A DNA stretch of 64,000 nt from Pseudomonas peli (GTDB lineage Bacteria; Pseudomonadota; Gammaproteobacteria; Pseudomonadales; Pseudomonadaceae): assembly GCF_900099645.1 (NCBI RefSeq), contig NZ_FMTL01000001.1:1364001-1428000 (forward strand), read 5' to 3'. Under the pieces are notes generated by a model. The model saw nothing but the letters and a program-made list of their open reading frames with translations, did not search any database and was not told the origin of the DNA. The first letter of the stretch is position 1. Every line of letters starts with the position of its first letter. Position numbers and translations under genes: made by a program. Positions 1 to 9,043 of this stretch are shown one piece after another.

Positions 1-723
1 TACGGTGCCGGTGGCTCCACCCGCGACCGTACGCTCAACACCGTGCTGCAACTCGACGGCGACGTGAAGGTGCCCACCGCACCGCACCTGTCCTGTGTGG
101 GCGACAGTAAGGCCGAGCTGCGCGAGTTGCTGAACCTGTACAAGAGTTCCGGAATCAAACGCATTGTTGCGCTGCGTGGCGACCTGCCGTCGGGCATGGG
201 CATGGCCAGCGGCGAACTGCGCTACGCCAACGACCTGGTCAGCTTTATCCGCGAAGAAACAGGTGATCACTTCCATATCGAAGTGGCCGCCTATCCGGAA
301 ATGCACCCGCAGGCACGCAATTTCGAGGACGACATCGCCAACTTCGTGCGTAAGGCCAAAGCCGGCGCGGACAGCGCGATTACCCAGTACTTCTTCAACG
401 CCGACTGCTACTTCTACTTTGTCGACCGTGTGCGCAAGCTGGGTGTAGATATTCCAGTGGTACCGGGCATCATGCCGATCACCAACTACAGCAAGCTGGC
501 GCGTTTCTCCGACGCCTGCGGTGCGGAAATCCCGCGCTGGGTGCGCAAACAACTGGAAGCCTACGGTGACGACACCGACAGCATCCAGGCGTATGGCGAG
601 CAGGTCATCACTGAAATGTGCGAGCGCCTGCTGCAAGGCGGCGCCCCAGGCCTGCACTTCTACAGCATGAACCAGGCTGAACCGAGCCTGGCGATCTGGA
701 ACAACCTCAAGCTGCCACGCTGA
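1..723 (+). CDS. metF: 5,10-methylenetetrahydrofolate reductase MetF (5' end outside window)
   Basis: Reduces 5,10-methylene-THF to 5-methyl-THF with a flavin cofactor, supplying the methyl group for methionine synthesis in the cytosol. The frame is open from base 1, so roughly the first 40 residues are missing; 240 codons remain. Family features visible are STRDRT near the start, the RGDLP segment, the AAYPEMHPQA substrate-binding stretch, ITQYFFN, and VPGIMPITNY, all in the order usual for the TIM barrel. It ends in a TGA at 721-723, followed by a strong hairpin. In pseudomonads metF usually lies downstream of ahcY, which would be left of this window. Identity is secure; only the start is unseen. 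Confidence 0.97.
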   Translation, partial: YGAGGSTRDRTLNTVLQLDGDVKVPTAPHLSCVGDSKAELRELLNLYKSSGIKRIVALRGDLPSGMGMASGELRYANDLVSFIREETGDHFHIEVAAYPEMHPQARNFEDDIANFVRKAKAGADSAITQYFFNADCYFYFVDRVRKLGVDIPVVPGIMPITNYSKLARFSDACGAEIPRWVRKQLEAYGDDTDSIQAYGEQVITEMCERLLQGGAPGLHFYSMNQAEPSLAIWNNLKLPR

Positions 724-734
724 GGGGCGATACC

Positions 735-766
735 GCGTCCATGGCCACTGCACGCGCCATGGACGC
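735..766 (+). terminator. Long hairpin downstream of metF
   Basis: A perfect 10-bp inverted repeat (GCGTCCATGG at 735-744 and its complement at 757-766) encloses a 12-nt loop. Flanking bases GGGCGATA and TATCCC can extend the stem with bulges. There is no T-run after it, so it would be an atypical (I-shaped) terminator or an mRNA-end stabiliser. It starts 11 nt after the metF stop codon. Confidence 0.5.
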
Positions 767-911
767 TATCCCGCGACACACACCACAGTTTGTGACTTCC
801 CCCAAGTCGGCTGCCTCAGACATATCCTGCCGTGACTCATCACCCACACCGACTTGACCTCAAGGTCAACCCTGCATAGCTTGAAGCTCAAGACCTCCAT
901 GGAGTTGCTCA

Positions 912-2285
912 ATGGTCAGCAGAAAAACCATCAATGCCTCGGTCACCCCCAAAGGCAGCCTGGAAACCCTCTCGCAGCGTGAAGTGCAACAACTGCGCGA
1001 AACCGGTTCCGGCAGCGTCTATGCGCTGTTCCGCCAATGCGCCTTGGCCATCCTCAACACCGGATCGCACAGCGATAACGCCAAGACCATTCTGGAAGCC
1101 TACCCAGACTTCGAGATCAATATCCTGCAGCAAGACCGCGGCATCCGCCTGGAGCTGTTCAACGCCCCGGCTGATGCCTTTGTCGATGGCGAGATGATCG
1201 CCAGCACCCGCGAAATGCTATTCAGCGCCCTGCGCGACATCGTCTACACGCAGAGCGAACTGGAAAATCAGCGCATCGATTTTGGCAGCTCTCAAGGCAT
1301 TACCGACTACGTCTTCCACCTGCTGCGCAACGCCCACACCCTGCGCGCCGGCGCCGAGCCGAAGATTGTGGTGTGCTGGGGCGGCCATTCGATCAGCACC
1401 GAAGAATACAAATACACCAAGAAAGTTGGCCACGAACTGGGCCTGCGCGGCCTGGACATTTGCACCGGTTGCGGCCCTGGCGTGATGAAGGGACCGATGA
1501 AAGGCGCGACCATCTCCCACGCCAAACAACGTAACGTGCATGGCCGTTATCTGGGCCTGACCGAACCCGGGATCATCGCCGCCGAAGCGCCCAACCCGAT
1601 CGTCAATGAGCTGGTGATCCTGCCGGATATCGAGAAGCGCCTGGAGGCCTTCGTCCGCGTCGGCCACGGCATCATCATCTTCCCCGGCGGCGCGGGCACA
1701 GCCGAGGAGCTGCTGTATTTCCTCGGTATCCTGATGCACCCGGACAACCAGAACATCCCCTTCCCGCTGATCATGACCGGACCACGCAGCGCCGCCGCCT
1801 ACCTGGAGCAGCTGCATGAGTTTATCGGCGCGACCCTGGGTGAAGCGGCGCAGCAGCGCTATCGCATCATCATCGACAACCCTGAGCAGGTCGCCCGGGA
1901 AATGGCTGAAGGGATCAAGGCCGTCAAACAGTTCCGCCGCGAACACAACGACGCCTTCCACTTCAACTGGCTGCTGAAGATCGATGAGAGCTTCCAGCAC
2001 CCATTCGAGCCAACCCACGCCAACATGGCCAGCCTCAAACTGACTCGCGAGCAACCGGTGCATGAACTGGCCGCCAACCTGCGCCGGGCGTTTTCCGGGA
2101 TTGTCGCGGGTAATGTCAAGGACAAGGGCATTCGCCTGATCGAGCAGCATGGCCCTTATGAAATTCGCGGTGAACGCGAAATCATGCGCCAGCTCGACCA
2201 ACTGCTGCAGGCCTTTGTCGATCAGCACCGGATGAAACTGCCGGGCAACAGCGCCTATGTACCCTGCTATAAGTTGATCACCTGA
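912..2285 (+). CDS. ppnN: Pyrimidine/purine nucleotide 5'-monophosphate nucleosidase PpnN (LOG family, YgdH-like)
   Basis: Predicted to cleave nucleoside 5'-monophosphates to base plus ribose-5-phosphate, a salvage and purine-homeostasis step; the E. coli homologue is controlled by (p)ppGpp. The 457-aa length fits the long PpnN type (about 454 aa) rather than short LOG proteins. An N-terminal domain of about 140 residues precedes a Rossmann-type core with CTGCGPGVMKGPMKGA and the diagnostic PGGAGTAEE motif near residue 257, then a C-terminal helical extension. GGAG lies 8 nt before the ATG. It is separated from metF by 188 bp and is probably transcribed on its own. Confidence 0.9.
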   Translation: MVSRKTINASVTPKGSLETLSQREVQQLRETGSGSVYALFRQCALAILNTGSHSDNAKTILEAYPDFEINILQQDRGIRLELFNAPADAFVDGEMIASTREMLFSALRDIVYTQSELENQRIDFGSSQGITDYVFHLLRNAHTLRAGAEPKIVVCWGGHSISTEEYKYTKKVGHELGLRGLDICTGCGPGVMKGPMKGATISHAKQRNVHGRYLGLTEPGIIAAEAPNPIVNELVILPDIEKRLEAFVRVGHGIIIFPGGAGTAEELLYFLGILMHPDNQNIPFPLIMTGPRSAAAYLEQLHEFIGATLGEAAQQRYRIIIDNPEQVAREMAEGIKAVKQFRREHNDAFHFNWLLKIDESFQHPFEPTHANMASLKLTREQPVHELAANLRRAFSGIVAGNVKDKGIRLIEQHGPYEIRGEREIMRQLDQLLQAFVDQHRMKLPGNSAYVPCYKLIT

Positions 2286-2389
2286 GCGTACATGCACACA
2301 TGTTTATAGGTCATGGGCGGCCGACACACGCAGATAGCAGCTACAGTGAGACAGGGTATCTGCAATGAAGTCTGCGAGGTCACCGCACC

Positions 2390-3163
2390 ATGGTCAGGTT
2401 GTATGCACTGCTTTTCCTGCTGTCTTGCAGCGTCACCAGTTTCGCCCAGCCCCTGAAAGTCTGTACCAATGAATGGCCACCCTACACTCTCCTAGAAGAC
2501 GGTCAGGTGCGCGGAATTGATGCTGATCTTCTGCATCTGGTACTGACAAACCTGAATATCAGTTACGACATTACGCTGGAGCCATGGCGGCGCTGCTTGC
2601 GCAAGATGAGCGATGGCAAACTGGATATTCTGCTCGATGCGTTCTACAGCGACGAACGCGCCAAAGGCATGATTTTCCCCAATGAAGCCATGGCCGACAG
2701 CGCAATGGTGCTGTTCCACGCACGAGCACGCCCTCACCTGATCAACTCGGTGGACGATCTTGCAGGCTTACGGGTTGGCACAGAACCCGGCTACGCCTAC
2801 AGCAACCAAGCCTTCGCTAAGGGCACTCACTTTGTGCGTGAGGACGCCCCAACGCTGGATGCCAATATTGGCAAACTCCTCCTGGGGCGCATTGATCTGG
2901 TGATAACTGACCGGGCCGTTGGCCTTTACACCGCCAAGACAATGGGCGTCGAGAATGCCATCGCCTACAGCCCGCAACCGCTGTACAGCGACAAGGTGTA
3001 TGCCGCCTTCAGCAAACAGCCTGCCGTGGCAGCACTGGTGCCGCGCTTCGAGAGCGAATTGCGACGCCTCAAAAGCAGCCCCGAGTACGCGGCAATACTG
3101 CGGCGCTACCACCAAGAAGTACCGGTTCAGACCGCCGAGCAGACCGACGCTCGCGCTGACTAG
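2390..3163 (+). CDS. Periplasmic solute-binding protein (SBP_bac_3, amino-acid type), orphan
   Basis: Probable extracytoplasmic substrate-binding protein of the polar amino-acid ABC class. A signal peptide is clear: MVRLYALLFLLSCSVTSFA with likely cleavage before QPLKVC. The mature part carries the family opening CTNEWPPYTLLEDGQVRGIDADLL, the PWRRCLRKMSDGKLDILLDAF block and a TDRAVGLY second-lobe segment; length 257 aa is typical. No permease or ATPase gene is adjacent, so it may serve a distant transporter or act as a sensor-type binding protein. The ligand cannot be inferred. It lies between ppnN and rhlE on the same strand with gaps over 100 bp. Confidence 0.8.
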   Translation: MVRLYALLFLLSCSVTSFAQPLKVCTNEWPPYTLLEDGQVRGIDADLLHLVLTNLNISYDITLEPWRRCLRKMSDGKLDILLDAFYSDERAKGMIFPNEAMADSAMVLFHARARPHLINSVDDLAGLRVGTEPGYAYSNQAFAKGTHFVREDAPTLDANIGKLLLGRIDLVITDRAVGLYTAKTMGVENAIAYSPQPLYSDKVYAAFSKQPAVAALVPRFESELRRLKSSPEYAAILRRYHQEVPVQTAEQTDARAD

Positions 3164-3169
3164 CGGCTC

Positions 3170-3178
3170 TGTTATACT
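3170..3178 (+). promoter_or_regulatory. Extended -10 promoter for rhlE
   Basis: TG at 3170-3171, one base, then TATACT at 3173-3178 forms an extended -10 element just after the upstream gene's stop; no good -35 is seen. Transcription would begin near 3185, giving a leader of about 130 nt before the helicase ATG at 3317. That leader ends with a short hairpin (AGGGC at 3286-3290 and GCCCT at 3294-3298). Confidence 0.45.
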
Positions 3179-3316
3179 CGGGCCTTCCCGCCAGGCTTGC
3201 GCCCGGATGCTAGCCCCCAGAGGCCAGTAGTACCGGACGGGATTACGCCCCCCAAGCGTGATTCAAGTCAGGCAATACACCCCATAGGGCTGCGCCCTCA
3301 CTAGACAGGATTACAC

Positions 3317-5197
3317 ATGTCCTTTGCCTCCCTCGGTCTCTCCGAGGCTTTAGTCCGTGCGGTCGAATCCGCCGGCTACACCCAACCCACTCCGGTGCAA
3401 CAGCGGGCCATCCCCGCCGCGTTGCAAGGCCGCGACCTGATGGTTGCAGCCCAGACGGGTACAGGTAAGACAGGCGGTTTTGCCCTGCCGATCCTTGAGC
3501 GACTGTTCCCCAACGGTCACCCGGATCGCGAACAGCGTCACGGCCCAAAGCAGCCGCGCGTCCTGGTACTGACACCGACCCGCGAACTGGCCGCCCAGGT
3601 GCATGACAGCTTCAAGCTGTATGCCCGCGATTTGAAATTCGTCAGCGCCTGCATCTTTGGCGGCGTTGGTATGAACCCGCAGGTCCAGGCCCTGGCCAAA
3701 GGCGTCGACGTGCTGGTGGCGTGCCCCGGTCGCCTGCTCGACCTGGCCAACCAGCGCGCCATCGACCTGTCGCACGTGGAAATCCTCGTCCTCGACGAAG
3801 CCGACCGCATGCTCGACATGGGCTTTATCCATGACGTGAAGAAGGTCCTCGCCAAGCTTCCGGCCAAACGCCAGAACCTGCTGTTTTCGGCGACCTTCTC
3901 GAAAGACATCACCGATCTGGCCGGCAAGCTGCTGCACAACCCGGAACGCATCGAAGTCACGCCGCCGAACACCACGGTCGAGCGCATCGAACAGCGTGTA
4001 TTCCGCGTCCAGGCCAGCCACAAGCGCGCCCTGCTCGCTCACCTGATCACCGCTGGCGCCTGGGAACAGGTACTGGTATTCACCCGCACCAAGCACGGCG
4101 CCAACCGCCTGGCCGAGTACCTGGATAAACACGGCCTGCCGGCTGTGGCGATCCACGGTAACAAGAGCCAGAACGCCCGCACCAAAGCCCTGGCTGACTT
4201 CAAGGCCGGCAAAGTACGCATTCTGGTAGCCACTGATATCGCCGCCCGCGGCCTGGATATCGATCAACTGCCGCACGTGGTCAACTTCGAGCTGCCGAAT
4301 ATCGAAGAAGATTACGTGCACCGCATCGGCCGTACCGGCCGTGCCGGGCGCAGCGGTGAGGCGATCTCCCTGGTCGCACCGGATGAAGAGAAGCTGCTCA
4401 AGGGCATTGAGCGCATGACCAAGCAGAAGATCGGTGACGGTGACCTGCTGGGTTTTGATGCCAGCACCGTTGAGGCTGAGCGTCCGGAAGTGCGCGAGCC
4501 GCAGAAGCCACGTCAACCACGCGGCGCCAAGCCAGAAGGCGAGCGCCATGGCGGTGGCCGCAAGGACAAGGGCAAGGACAGCGGTCGCGACAACAACCGT
4601 AGCAAGCCACAGGGCGGCCGCAGCCAACAGCCGCGTGGCGCATCATCAAGCCGCGCCGCCGCGCCAGCCGTACCCGCACTCCCTCCGGACCGCGCGCCGG
4701 ACGAGTTCCGCGACGATGAAATCGATAATTTCGGCAACCGTGCCGACTATGTAAGCCCAAACCAGAACAAGCAGCAGAACCGTGGCCGTCGGTCCGGTGC
4801 GCCTGCAGCGCCAAGCGGCCCAAGCGCCAGCAATGGCGTCGGTCTGGGTGCTCGTCCAGCCAAGCCGCCACGCAGTAATGGCGGCGGTGCAAACGCTGGC
4901 GCTGGCGCACAAGGTCGCCGTCAGGGCTCAGGCTCTGGTGGCCAGGGCGGTCAGGGCCGTAATGGTTCCGGCCGTGCACGTCCGCCGCGCGACACCCGCA
5001 CCACATCGCTGAACCGCGATGAGTTGCCACGCCAGGAAGCGGCGGTGAAAAGCCCGCGTGACAAGCAACCGGTGATTGTGCACAAGGGCTCGCGCCTTGA
5101 CCGTTTCCCGACGCCGGAGCAGCTCGACGAATTGGCGAGCGCACGTCCGCGTGGCGAAAAGCCGGCCCTGCTGACACGCAACCGCGAAGAGTCATAG
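3317..5197 (+). CDS. rhlE: DEAD-box RNA helicase, RhlE2-like, with long basic tail
   Basis: ATP-dependent RNA helicase acting in ribosome assembly and mRNA turnover; the positional equivalent in PAO1 (PA0428) is called RhlE2 and is reported to contact RNase E. The core shows the Q motif (TPVQQRAIP), motif [28 protein letters not shown] (FSATF), the ARGLDID motif V and [11 protein letters not shown] motif VI within residues 1-370. Residues about 385-626 are low-complexity and rich in Arg, Gly, Gln, Ser and Pro, a probable RNA-binding disordered tail. The single gene is bounded by its own promoter and a strong terminator. Confidence 0.95.
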   Translation: MSFASLGLSEALVRAVESAGYTQPTPVQQRAIPAALQGRDLMVAAQTGTGKTGGFALPILERLFPNGHPDREQRHGPKQPRVLVLTPTRELAAQVHDSFKLYARDLKFVSACIFGGVGMNPQVQALAKGVDVLVACPGRLLDLANQRAIDLSHVEILVLDEADRMLDMGFIHDVKKVLAKLPAKRQNLLFSATFSKDITDLAGKLLHNPERIEVTPPNTTVERIEQRVFRVQASHKRALLAHLITAGAWEQVLVFTRTKHGANRLAEYLDKHGLPAVAIHGNKSQNARTKALADFKAGKVRILVATDIAARGLDIDQLPHVVNFELPNIEEDYVHRIGRTGRAGRSGEAISLVAPDEEKLLKGIERMTKQKIGDGDLLGFDASTVEAERPEVREPQKPRQPRGAKPEGERHGGGRKDKGKDSGRDNNRSKPQGGRSQQPRGASSSRAAAPAVPALPPDRAPDEFRDDEIDNFGNRADYVSPNQNKQQNRGRRSGAPAAPSGPSASNGVGLGARPAKPPRSNGGGANAGAGAQGRRQGSGSGGQGGQGRNGSGRARPPRDTRTTSLNRDELPRQEAAVKSPRDKQPVIVHKGSRLDRFPTPEQLDELASARPRGEKPALLTRNREES

Positions 5198-5213
5198 TCC
5201 GCCAGCCGCACAC

Positions 5214-5242
5214 AAAAACGCCGCCCAATGGGCGGCGTTTTT
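5214..5242. terminator. Bidirectional rho-independent terminator after rhlE
   Basis: Perfect 13-bp inverted repeat, AAAAACGCCGCCC (5214-5226), loop AAT, then GGGCGGCGTTTTT (5230-5242). The A-run on one side and the T-run on the other let it stop rhlE transcription on the plus strand and yceI transcription on the minus strand. Confidence 0.95.
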
Positions 5243-5287
5243 GTTGGCAGGTCTAATCTCAGGCGGGTTATGCCCCGCCTGGCAGGC

Positions 5288-5866
5288 TTACTTGCGCACG
5301 CCTTCCACCGAGATGATCAGCTCAACGTCCTGAGACGCCGGGCCGAGGTCTTTCTGGATATCGAAGTCTTTCAGCTTCAGTTTGGTGCTGCCTTCGAAGC
5401 CAGCACGGTAGCCGCCCCATGGGTCCTTGCCTTCGCCGATGAACTTGGCGGCAATCACCACCGGCTTGGTCACGCCGTTGAGGGTAAGGTCACCAGTAAT
5501 GTCGGCAGTGCCTTCACCGGTGGATTTGACCGAAGTGGAGGCGAAGGTCGCAGTTGGGTGCTTGCTGACGTTGAGGAAGTCACCGCTGCGGATGTGCTTG
5601 TCGCGCTCAGCGTGGTTGGTGTCGACGCTGGTGGTGTTCAGGGTGACATTGACCTTGCTGTCCTGCGGCTTGGCAGCGTCAAAGCTGAAGCTGCCGTCGA
5701 AGTCTTTGAACGTGCCGTACAGCCAGCTGTAACCCAAGTGGCTGATCTTGAAATTGACGAAGGCGTGTTGGCCTTGCTTGTCGATGGCGTAATCGGCCGC
5801 CATCGCCTGACCAGCGCCGATCAATGCGCCACCCAGTGCCAGGGCTACGAGGGTTTTCTTCAACAT
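5288..5866 (-). CDS. YceI family periplasmic lipocalin-like protein
   Basis: YceI proteins are secreted beta-barrel proteins that bind isoprenoid-type lipids. The signal peptide [25 protein letters not shown] is clear with cleavage after AMA. The mature protein shows the family blocks [45 protein letters not shown] and a C-terminal [10 protein letters not shown]. The start at 5866 is chosen because AAGGAG is 7 nt upstream; the ATG two codons earlier would be only 1 nt from it. Downstream of and probably co-transcribed with the cytochrome b561 gene 60 bp upstream, the same pairing as E. coli yceJ-yceI. 192 aa. Confidence 0.92.
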   Translation of the reverse strand: MLKKTLVALALGGALIGAGQAMAADYAIDKQGQHAFVNFKISHLGYSWLYGTFKDFDGSFSFDAAKPQDSKVNVTLNTTSVDTNHAERDKHIRSGDFLNVSKHPTATFASTSVKSTGEGTADITGDLTLNGVTKPVVIAAKFIGEGKDPWGGYRAGFEGSTKLKLKDFDIQKDLGPASQDVELIISVEGVRK

Positions 5867-5926
5867 GGGCATGCTCCTTGTGAGGGTGAGATGGGGCCAG
5901 TCCAGCCCCGGAAACAGCAAACGCAA

Positions 5927-6472
5927 CTAGCGACCGAACATCCGCGTGAGCGTACGGTCACGATCAATAAAGTGGTGTTTCAACGCTGCAAGCGCATGAA
6001 TGCCGGCAAAAATCACCAGCGTCCACGCCAGGTACTCATGCACCAGCCCAGCGACATCTTCCTGATCAGGAATGCTGGTCAAACTGGCTGGCACTTCAAA
6101 CAGACCGAATACCGGAATGCCGCGACCGTCTGCCGTGGAAATCAGGTAGCCGGAAATCATCAGCACAAACAGCCCCAGATAGAGAAAGCTGTGGCCCAGC
6201 TTGCTGGCCATACGCGTCATCCGCCCATGGTTAGGCAGACTCGCCGGGGGCGGACTGAACCAGCGCCACAGCACTCGCGCCAGCATCACGGCAAACAGCA
6301 CCAGGCCGATGCTCTTGTGCAGATCCGGAGCCGTCTGACGCCAGCTGCTGTAGTAATCCAGTCCGACCATCCAGTAACCCAGACCAAACAGACCGAAGAC
6401 CACCACGGCGACCAGCCAGTGCATAAAGATGCTGACCAGCCCGTAGTGAGAAGAACTATTGCGCCATTGCAT
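5927..6472 (-). CDS. Cytochrome b561 family membrane protein (YceJ-like)
   Basis: Inner-membrane di-haem electron-transfer protein of the bacterial b561 type. Four hydrophobic segments are visible (near residues 12-35, 50-70, 90-108 and 143-163), with candidate haem-ligand histidines in IFMHWLVA, LHKSIG, and the C-terminal HEYLAW and GIHALAALKHH stretches. At 181 aa it has family length. It starts the two-gene operon with yceI; the partner suggests it passes electrons linked to a periplasmic isoprenoid carrier, an inference drawn from context only. Confidence 0.9.
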   Translation of the reverse strand: MQWRNSSSHYGLVSIFMHWLVAVVVFGLFGLGYWMVGLDYYSSWRQTAPDLHKSIGLVLFAVMLARVLWRWFSPPPASLPNHGRMTRMASKLGHSFLYLGLFVLMISGYLISTADGRGIPVFGLFEVPASLTSIPDQEDVAGLVHEYLAWTLVIFAGIHALAALKHHFIDRDRTLTRMFGR

Positions 6473-6776
6473 TACACACTTTCCGGAGAGAAGGACTAGA
6501 ACCGCGAGTGGAGCAAGACTAGCAACAAACCTATCGACTAAAAGCGGAATTTTTCGCTTTGAAATATCGGGAAATACGATGCGTAGCCCTGATGCTTTAA
6601 CTCAGCACGGTTAGTCTAGCGGCACACTGCAAAGTTCAGCGCACGGGCTACAGAAGGCAGAATAGAGCGGACCAGCGGGCGACCCGAGTCATCGTTTAAG
6701 GTTGTGCCGTCCATCCACTGCAATGCTTCTGATAGGCTGGGTACAGATGAGTGTGAGCCGAGGAAGACGTAAAGCG
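6473..6776. other. Divergent intergenic region between cytochrome b561 gene and bioA
   Basis: These 304 bases should hold promoters for both flanking genes. I see no open frame of note. One small inverted repeat (AAAGCG at 6542-6547 and CGCTTT at 6556-6561) sits in an AT-rich stretch nearer the cytochrome gene. No convincing -35/-10 pair or known operator was identified. Confidence 0.5.
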
Positions 6777-8183
6777 ATGAGCCTGAATGACCAGTGGATG
6801 CAGCGTGACCTGAAAGTGCTCTGGCACCCCTGCACGCAAATGAAGGACCACGAGCAGCTGCCGTTGGTGCCGATCAAACGCGGCGAAGGCGTGTGGCTCG
6901 AGGACTTCGATGGCAAGCGCTACCTCGACGCGGTCAGCTCCTGGTGGGTCAACGTGTTTGGCCACGCCAACCCGCGGATCAATCAGCGCATCAAAGATCA
7001 GGTCGATCAGCTGGAGCATGTGATTCTCGCCGGCTTCAGCCATCAGCCGGTGATCGAATTGTCCGAGCGCTTGGTCAAGATGACACCTGCCGGCCTGGAC
7101 CGAGTATTCTACGCCGACAACGGCTCGTCCTGCATCGAAGTCGCGCTTAAAATGAGCTTTCACTACTGGCTCAACGTCGGCAAACCGGCGAAGAAGCGCT
7201 TCGTTACCCTCTCCAACAGTTACCACGGCGAAACCATCGCGGCGATGTCGGTGGGCGATGTGGCGCTGTTTACCGACACCTACAAGGCACTGCTGCTCGA
7301 CACCATCAAGGTGCCCAGCCCGGATTGCTACCACCGCCCCGACGGTATGAGCTGGGAAGAACATTCGCGCAATATGTTCCTGGCCATGGAACAAACCCTG
7401 GCCGAGAACCACGGTACCGTCGCTGCTGTAATCGTCGAGCCCCTGATCCAAGGCGCCGGCGGCATGCGCATGTACCACCCGATCTACCTCAAGCTGCTGC
7501 GCGAAGCTTGCGACCGCTATGGCGTGCACCTGATTCATGACGAGATTGCCGTTGGCTTCGGCCGCACCGGGACGATGTTCGCCTGCGAACAAGCCGGCAT
7601 CCGCCCGGACTTCCTCTGCCTATCCAAAGCGCTGACTGGCGGCTATCTACCACTGGCCGCCTGCCTGACCACCAACGAGGTGTACCAGGCGTTCTACGAC
7701 GACTACTCGACCCTGCGCGCCTTCCTCCACTCACACAGCTACACCGGCAACCCGCTGGCCTGCGCGGCAGCCCTGGCGACCCTGGATATCTTCGAGCAGG
7801 GCAATGTGATCGAGGCCAACAAGGCCCTGGCCGCACGGATGGCCAGCGCCACCGCACACCTGGCCGATCACCCGCATGTCGCCGAAGTGCGCCAGACTGG
7901 CATGGCCCTGGCCATCGAGATGGTGCAGGACAAAGCCAGCAAAACCGCCTACCCCTGGCAGGAACGTCGCGGCCTCAAGGTGTTCCAGCACGCTCTGGAG
8001 CGCGGCGCACTGCTGCGGCCACTGGGCAGCGTGGTGTATTTCCTACCGCCTTACGTGATCACCCCTGAGCAGATCGACTTCCTAGCCGAGGTAGCCACTG
8101 AGGGGATAGACATCGCCACCCGCACCTCGGTCAGTGTGGCGCAAGGCAATGCCAACTACCCCGGCTTTCGCGATCCGGGCTAA
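6777..8183 (+). CDS. bioA: Adenosylmethionine-8-amino-7-oxononanoate aminotransferase
   Basis: PLP enzyme that converts KAPA to DAPA with S-adenosylmethionine as amino donor in biotin synthesis. Fold-type I class III aminotransferase landmarks: LWHPCTQMKDHE (BioA-specific N-terminus), VSSWWVNVFGHANP, the YADNGSSCIEVALKM cofactor loop, HDEIAVGFGRTG and the PLP lysine in LSKALTGGYLPLA. The start at MSLNDQWM gives 468 aa, the usual BioA length. No other bio genes are nearby, as in PAO1 where bioA is also apart from bioBFHCD. The gene is followed by rsmE 83 bp on. Confidence 0.95.
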   Translation: MSLNDQWMQRDLKVLWHPCTQMKDHEQLPLVPIKRGEGVWLEDFDGKRYLDAVSSWWVNVFGHANPRINQRIKDQVDQLEHVILAGFSHQPVIELSERLVKMTPAGLDRVFYADNGSSCIEVALKMSFHYWLNVGKPAKKRFVTLSNSYHGETIAAMSVGDVALFTDTYKALLLDTIKVPSPDCYHRPDGMSWEEHSRNMFLAMEQTLAENHGTVAAVIVEPLIQGAGGMRMYHPIYLKLLREACDRYGVHLIHDEIAVGFGRTGTMFACEQAGIRPDFLCLSKALTGGYLPLAACLTTNEVYQAFYDDYSTLRAFLHSHSYTGNPLACAAALATLDIFEQGNVIEANKALAARMASATAHLADHPHVAEVRQTGMALAIEMVQDKASKTAYPWQERRGLKVFQHALERGALLRPLGSVVYFLPPYVITPEQIDFLAEVATEGIDIATRTSVSVAQGNANYPGFRDPG

Positions 8184-8266
8184 GCGTTCCTACCTAGCCG
8201 GCTGTATGCGGCACGCCTGAGGCGTTAAGCTTGCCGCCTCAACTGTGCCGCTGCAGCGATCAATTC

Positions 8267-8986
8267 ATGCGCCTATCCCGTTTCTTTATCGATGCCCCCC
8301 TCTCCCTCGGCCAACACGAGCTACCGGAGGCCCAGGCCCACTATATCGGCCGCGTGCTGCGCCATGCCGTGGGCGATGCGGTGCAATTGTTCGATGGCAG
8401 CGGCCAGGAATACCGGGGCGAGCTGATCGAGGTGGGCAAGAAAAGCGTGCGCGTCGACTTGCGCGAAGCCTTTGCCGGCCAGGCAGAATCACCGCTGCAT
8501 ATTCATCTGGGCCAAGGCCTGTCGCGCGGCGAGCGCATGGATTGGGCGATTCAGAAAGCCACCGAACTGGGTGCCAATGAAATCAGCCTGATCATCAGCG
8601 AGCGCTGCGAAGTTCGCCTCAAGGATGAACGCGCCGACAAGCGCATGGCGCACTGGCGGCAGGTGGCGATCAGCGCCTGCGAGCAATGCGGCCGCTCGGT
8701 GCTACCGATCATTCATCCGCCCATCAGCCTGAACGACTGGCTGGGGCAGGTAACCGCCGAACTCAAGTTGGTGCTGCACCCAGTCGCCGAGCCCTGGGCC
8801 AGCCACCCGCAACCTAAGTCGCTCGCCTTTCTGATCGGTCCGGAAGGCGGGCTGAACGAGAGCGAAGTTGCCTTGGCCAAGACCCAGGGCTTCCACGCCG
8901 CCCGCCTCGGCCCGCGCGTGCTGCGCACGGAGACCGCGCCGGTGGTGGCGTTAAGCGTGGCGCAGCAGTTGTGGGGCGATTTCTAG
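8267..8986 (+). CDS. rsmE: 16S rRNA m3U1498 methyltransferase RsmE
   Basis: SPOUT-class methyltransferase that methylates U1498 of 16S rRNA using SAM. The 239-aa protein begins MRLSRFF, carries the N-terminal PUA-like part with YIGRVLRHAVGD, then QKATELGANEI and SERCEVR, and the knot region LIGPEGGLNESEV followed by LGPRVLRTETAPVVAL, which binds SAM. Transcribed with or just after bioA, ending 17 bp before a bidirectional terminator. The start is chosen at the MRLSRF methionine because family members begin there. Confidence 0.95.
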   Translation: MRLSRFFIDAPLSLGQHELPEAQAHYIGRVLRHAVGDAVQLFDGSGQEYRGELIEVGKKSVRVDLREAFAGQAESPLHIHLGQGLSRGERMDWAIQKATELGANEISLIISERCEVRLKDERADKRMAHWRQVAISACEQCGRSVLPIIHPPISLNDWLGQVTAELKLVLHPVAEPWASHPQPKSLAFLIGPEGGLNESEVALAKTQGFHAARLGPRVLRTETAPVVALSVAQQLWGDF

Positions 8987-9003
8987 GCCCACTGCAGCGC
9001 CAT

Positions 9004-9031
9004 AAAAAAGCCCGCTAATGCGGGCTTTTTT
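9004..9031. terminator. Bidirectional terminator between rsmE and chpC
   Basis: AAAAAAGCCCGC (9004-9015), loop TAAT, GCGGGCTTTTTT (9020-9031). It serves the convergent rsmE (plus) and the pil-chp operon end (minus). Confidence 0.93.
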
Positions 9032-9043
9032 GTTTGTTATCGG

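Noticed and set aside
5228..6499. A 423-codon plus-strand frame over yceI and the cytochrome gene
   Set aside because: Both minus-strand genes have clear families, a signal peptide and an SD; the plus frame begins within the terminator region.
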